Positions 23,321-26,617 of a DNA stretch of 26,617 nt are shown one piece after another; within the stretch, counting starts at the first letter, position 1, and every line of letters begins with the position of its first letter. The stretch spans positions 1-26,617 of the forward strand of contig NZ_JAUSCC010000049.1 of NCBI RefSeq assembly GCF_030651745.1, written 5' to 3'. Both the position numbers and the translations under genes were made by a program. The notes below the pieces were generated by a model, which had not been told where the DNA came from, searched no databases, and was given only the letters and a program-made list of their open reading frames with translations. The stretch is from Methylophaga sp. GTDB taxonomy: Bacteria > Pseudomonadota > Gammaproteobacteria > Nitrosococcales > Methylophagaceae.

Positions 23321-25127
23321 TTACGACCCCTACATTCGCCAGCCCTATGAGCTATATATCGCGGCAGCCTGGTTTGTAGCGACAGCAACCACGTTCACGG
23401 CGTACCTTGTGCTGCCCGGCGGACATTCCATGATAATACCGTGGATCTGCTTTGGCTTGCTAACCTTGCAATCGGCGGTAAAAGGCCTGGATTTGGTGGG
23501 GCGTGGCCGGTTAGGTCAAATGCTGACGTTTCTGGATGTCGACAAGCTATTGAAATTGATCCAGCCTGAAATGATGTGGTTTGGCTGGGGGTTCGACTGG
23601 ATGCCTATCCATACGCAGCGAGCGGTTGACACCATGCTATCCGGTATCAAAATGAGCGATGACCAGGAGCATCCAGGTAGCCCCTGGATACATGGACTGA
23701 ATCTCGGCAAGGAAAATGAGATCAATATTCCCCTCAAGTCACTGGAAGGGCATACCATTATGTTTGGTACGACTGGCGCTGGGAAAACCCGGGCTTATGA
23801 GCTCATGGTAACGCAGGCTATTCAACGTGGCGACACTGTGATTATGATTGATCCCAAAGGTGACAGGGAGTTACGGGATCGCATGGAGCTGGAATGCAAG
23901 CGAGCCGGACGGGGTGACGCTTTCCTGTTTTTTCATCCAGCATTTCCCGGCTCATCAATCCGCTTAGATCCCATGCGCAATTTCACGCGCACCACAGAAA
24001 TTGCTTCGCGAATCGCGGCATTATTGCCATCGCAATCGGGAGGTTCCGATGCTTTTACAGCATTCTCATTTCGAGCGCTAAACCTGGTTGCACAAGGCTT
24101 ACTGGAAACCGGCAAACGCCCGTCCATTAAACAGTTGCGCTATTACATCGAGGGCGGCGCCGAAGCACTGTTGATTAAAGCAATCGAGGCACACGCCGAT
24201 CGCGTCGATCCGGACTGGAAAAACAGTGCCGATCCTTTTTTTGTAAAAGCCAAGGCCGGCAAAGCCAAAAAAATGGAAACCATTACCAACCCGGAATGGC
24301 TGGCTATTGTTGAATGGTATCGAACCACACTAAGCAATGGGCCAAAAGGTTCGGAAGGCATTGATGGACTTCTGTCTCTGGTCGAGCACAATCGCATGCA
24401 CTTTTCGAAGATGATCGCCTCGCTGATCCCGGTTTTGAACATGCTGACATCCGGCGATTTGGGCGATCTATTATCGCCTGACGAGGAAGATTCAAACGAT
24501 CACCGGCCAATCTTTGATACGTCGAACATTATTTCCGGAAAGCATGTGCTGTATGTGGGGCTTGATTCCTTGTCAGATTCCATTGTTTCGTCGGCTATTG
24601 GATCCATTGTATTGGCTGATTTCGCATCGGTCGCGGGCATGATTTACAACAGCGGCAAGAAATTTGGGCGCATCTCAATGTTCGTTGACGAGGCGGCGGA
24701 AGTGGTGAATTTGCCGTTTATCCAGATTCTCAACAAAGGTCGTGGCGCCGGATTCCAGGTCGTCATGGCGACGCAAACCTTGCCGGATATTGTTGCAAGA
24801 CTGGGCGACGAGGCCCGCGCACGGCAGGTTATCGGTAACTGTAATAATTTGATCACCTTGCGCATCAAGGACGGGGAAACACAAAAGTTTGTTGTTGAGA
24901 CCTTCGGGCAAACCTACATTAAAACCGTTCAACAGAGCATTTCCAGCGGCGTTAATTCAGCCGAAAACTTTGCTCACTATTCCGGCAATAGCGGGCAGTC
25001 ATTAACGTTTAGCGAACACGATTTGTTCCCGCAACACTTACTGGGGCACCTCCCTAATTTTCATTACATCGCATCAATAGCCGGCGGCCGTGTCATCAAG
25101 GGACGACTGCCTATTATTGCGCACTAG
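23310..25127 (+). CDS. traD: TraD-type conjugative coupling protein (VirD4-like ATPase)
   Basis: This hexameric inner-membrane ATPase links the relaxosome to the mating channel. It has 605 residues, with two membrane segments near the N-terminus (about 15-36 and 41-60). Walker A is GTTGAGKT (153-160), followed by the coupling-protein motif IMIDPKGD (178-185). An all-alpha domain lies within about 200-420. Walker B is SMFVDEAAEV (about 456-465), followed by GAGFQVVMATQTLPD. These features match the TraD group of integrating conjugative elements. The ATG overlaps the end of traI. The C-terminus is short, ending soon after the ATPase fold, without the long acidic tail of F TraD. Confidence 0.93.
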   Translation: MANNYDPYIRQPYELYIAAAWFVATATTFTAYLVLPGGHSMIIPWICFGLLTLQSAVKGLDLVGRGRLGQMLTFLDVDKLLKLIQPEMMWFGWGFDWMPIHTQRAVDTMLSGIKMSDDQEHPGSPWIHGLNLGKENEINIPLKSLEGHTIMFGTTGAGKTRAYELMVTQAIQRGDTVIMIDPKGDRELRDRMELECKRAGRGDAFLFFHPAFPGSSIRLDPMRNFTRTTEIASRIAALLPSQSGGSDAFTAFSFRALNLVAQGLLETGKRPSIKQLRYYIEGGAEALLIKAIEAHADRVDPDWKNSADPFFVKAKAGKAKKMETITNPEWLAIVEWYRTTLSNGPKGSEGIDGLLSLVEHNRMHFSKMIASLIPVLNMLTSGDLGDLLSPDEEDSNDHRPIFDTSNIISGKHVLYVGLDSLSDSIVSSAIGSIVLADFASVAGMIYNSGKKFGRISMFVDEAAEVVNLPFIQILNKGRGAGFQVVMATQTLPDIVARLGDEARARQVIGNCNNLITLRIKDGETQKFVVETFGQTYIKTVQQSISSGVNSAENFAHYSGNSGQSLTFSEHDLFPQHLLGHLPNFHYIASIAGGRVIKGRLPIIAH

Positions 25128-25135
25128 GATTTCAC

Positions 25136-25714
25136 ATGTCAGATCAAGCAGTTTTACTTTTTTTGAAAAAACCACTCAAACAGCTATTGCAATCGCCTTC
25201 CATTGAAATGAAAAAAGCATGCAGGGCCACAAGACGCCAACCCGCAGCACAAGAACTATTCGCACGATGGCCCAATCTACGCGAATCATCGCAGCGATTA
25301 ACGTCACTGCTGACCTTGTACTGGCCCGATCCAAGAAAACGAGATGAAAGTTTACTGGTCAATTGTTTAGCGAGTGGGTTAAGCGATGCCGAACAAGTGA
25401 TCCAAACCGATAATGACGATCTTGCCGAGCAAAAAGCCTTTATCTGTCGCGTATCCGAGGAATTGGTACAGTGCCTGGGATTGACGCTTATGATCAAGTA
25501 CAAAGGGGGATGGTCGGCTTATGATCCGAATACTCATGGTTATCTGGATGACATTATGAGATCGTCAAGCGAAGAGTTAACATGGGTTAACAAACCCCAC
25601 GATGCATTCGGGAGCCCACAGAGCAAAATCCTGTGTGCATCAAGAGTATTTACTATGAACGAGTTGAAATTAGCGGGATTATTGGAAAATTTTCACCGCA
25701 GTTTGACAGACTAA
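25136..25714 (+). CDS. Unknown protein between TraD and the DUF4400 protein
   Basis: The product has 192 residues, soluble, with no signal peptide or membrane segment. It contains four Cys residues (KKACRAT, NCLASG, FICRVS, LCASRV) and a mixed helical profile. AGGA lies 7 bases before ATG 25136, itself 8 bases after traD, and the next gene begins 5 bases after its stop, so it is clearly part of the transfer operon. I recognise no family. Its position suggests a small accessory of coupling or relaxosome docking. Confidence 0.7.
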   Translation: MSDQAVLLFLKKPLKQLLQSPSIEMKKACRATRRQPAAQELFARWPNLRESSQRLTSLLTLYWPDPRKRDESLLVNCLASGLSDAEQVIQTDNDDLAEQKAFICRVSEELVQCLGLTLMIKYKGGWSAYDPNTHGYLDDIMRSSSEELTWVNKPHDAFGSPQSKILCASRVFTMNELKLAGLLENFHRSLTD

Positions 25715-25719
25715 CATCA

Positions 25720-26334
25720 ATGGGGAAGCATTTCCTGATTTGGTTGATGATTATAATTTTTACGCCACTGGCATTGCCAGCGCTGTTAAGTCCAAAAACC
25801 ATGTCACTGACTATACGGAAAGACTACAACGCCGCTATCAGTATTTTGGGTGAAAAGGACGAGATGAATAAGCAGCTGATCACGTTGTACAAAAATAACT
25901 TAACCTTGATTGCAGCGTTTGCCAATGAATTTCGAGATAAGCACGACGATTCAAATAAGTTCAGAAACAGCGGAGACAACATTGGAGAAGCGATAGCCGA
26001 TATTCCAGGAGATTGGGCGGCATCGGTGAAACTTCAGGCCTATTGCATGGCCTTACGCATGGTCATTTTGTCAAAATGGTCAATCTGGTTGCTGATACCG
26101 ATGGTGATGGGATTCATTGCAGGGATTTTCGAGCGGAGATTGAAATCCGATACCTTCAGTCCGCCGATACCGCCGATTTACAACACATCGGCTCACATGC
26201 TGTTGGCGTCAACCTTCATGATAATTTTGTGGTTGATTTGCCCCATCCCCATTCCGTTGTCAATCATTCCAACGGTTGCTGTAATCATTAGCGTCTTTAT
26301 CAGCTTGGCGATTACGCATTATCCAAATTATTAA
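25720..26334 (+). CDS. DUF4400-family membrane protein of conjugative elements (TraJ-like of SXT/R391)
   Basis: The product has 204 residues. A first membrane helix at about 5-25 is followed by a soluble part of about 95 residues. Three further hydrophobic segments follow (about 122-140, 160-180, 182-200), with the charged turn GIFERRLKSD after the second helix and YNTSAHMLL before the third, a layout typical of DUF4400. In SXT/R391 and PFGI-like elements such a gene lies shortly after traD. ATG 25720 is chosen because it directly precedes the first helix and follows the previous stop by 5 bases; upstream codons in the frame overlap the preceding gene. The ribosome site is poor, suggesting coupling. 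Confidence 0.78.
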   Translation: MGKHFLIWLMIIIFTPLALPALLSPKTMSLTIRKDYNAAISILGEKDEMNKQLITLYKNNLTLIAAFANEFRDKHDDSNKFRNSGDNIGEAIADIPGDWAASVKLQAYCMALRMVILSKWSIWLLIPMVMGFIAGIFERRLKSDTFSPPIPPIYNTSAHMLLASTFMIILWLICPIPIPLSIIPTVAVIISVFISLAITHYPNY

Positions 26335-26485
26335 AACCGTAGAAGTCGAAGGAAGTTCTGGTGACATCTAAAGATGTCCAAAGTTTAGCGACAAAGGTAT
26401 CCATTAGAAGTTGAGAGAACTTTTTTGAAGTCGTAACAAGTCTTAAAAACAAAGGGCGCAACCTATGCTAAATCAAAACTAGTGT
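26335..26485. other. Intergenic DNA with hairpin between transfer operon and insertion sequence
   Basis: GACATCT (26363-26369) and AGATGTC (26372-26378) form a perfect 7-bp inverted repeat with a 2-base spacer. A GAAGTTC half-site like those before parM lies at 26352-26358. The end of the insertion sequence should fall in about 26440-26485, but its terminal repeat cannot be placed without the other end. Confidence 0.4.
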
Positions 26486-26617
26486 TTAATTGCGTAAATT
26501 AGCTATTGTATTTTTTATCTGACTACCCTGTACCTCTCTTCGGCGCCATTTAAAAGGTTGAGCCTTCTGATTATGCCTTACGATAAAGGCCTCAATCGCA
26601 CTCTTTAGCTCCTCAGC
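26486..26617 (-). mobile_element. C-terminal end of an IS630-family transposase (partial)
   Basis: The minus strand carries 43 codons running in from the right edge and stopping at TAA 26488-26486. The peptide reads AEELKSAIEAFIVRHNQKAQ and then PFKWRRREVQGSQIKNTIAN. The helix followed by (N)xxAxPFKW is characteristic of the very end of IS630-type DDE transposases. The insertion sequence continues beyond the window. It lies 150 bases behind the DUF4400 gene, where further transfer genes would be expected. Confidence 0.75.

Noticed and set aside
22645..23388. Minus-strand open frame of 247 codons
   Set aside because: It is antisense to the traI linker and traD start; its Ser/Leu/Phe-rich product is the mirror of a Lys/Glu/Ser-rich linker.
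1..26617. CRISPR array, rRNA or tRNA genes
   Set aside because: No regular direct repeats with spacers and no tRNA-like or rRNA-like sequence were found by eye on either strand.

Overview
The window looks like a Gammaproteobacterial chromosome (moderate GC, AT-rich intergenic DNA, many short palindromic repeats). A methanotroph-like Methylococcales host is my guess from gene style and repeat content; no rRNA, tRNA or methane-oxidation gene is present to confirm it.

Left third (1-7885), host-type chromosome. The tail of an unidentified gene is followed by exbB-exbD, then a 480-bp gap packed with three different palindromic repeats, then a tightly overlapped tripartite RND efflux operon: outer-membrane factor, periplasmic adaptor and inner-membrane pump. 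A small secreted protein follows. The adaptor gene carries a short repeat inserted in frame, and exbB lacks an in-frame ATG near its expected start.

Middle and right (about 7.9 kb to the end), an integrated conjugative element or plasmid-like island. At its left edge a tyrosine recombinase overlaps a small gene that joins a recombinase-like SAM domain to an Xre-type helix-turn-helix. Next come a degraded gene, about 1 kb of non-coding DNA rich in repeats, a ParM/StbA actin-like ATPase with a ParR-like partner, a lipoprotein and a RelE-type toxin with its Xre antitoxin. A two-gene envelope O-acylation cassette (MBOAT plus SGNH-like partner), a 148-bp MITE-like element and a HipBA system follow. 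The right part is the conjugation module: a HerA-like ATPase, a frameshifted DUF7706-like gene, a PH-domain membrane protein, a MobH-type TraI relaxase, the TraD coupling protein, an unknown protein and a DUF4400 membrane protein. The end of an IS630-type transposase lies at the right edge. The mating-pore genes are not in this window.

How the parts fit: the recombinase would integrate and excise the element; ParMR and two toxin-antitoxin systems would stabilise it; TraI, TraD and DUF4400 would process and deliver DNA. This combination parallels R391/SXT-type elements, which carry a MobH relaxase, an R1-like partition system and HipAB. The least explained signals are a roughly 45-bp element present four times on the island, placed 71-72 nt before the start codon of two separate operons; the recombinase/SAM-Xre pair, whose 3' end is duplicated in inverted orientation 5.7 kb away; and a repeat-rich, possibly centromere-like or oriT-like region before parM.
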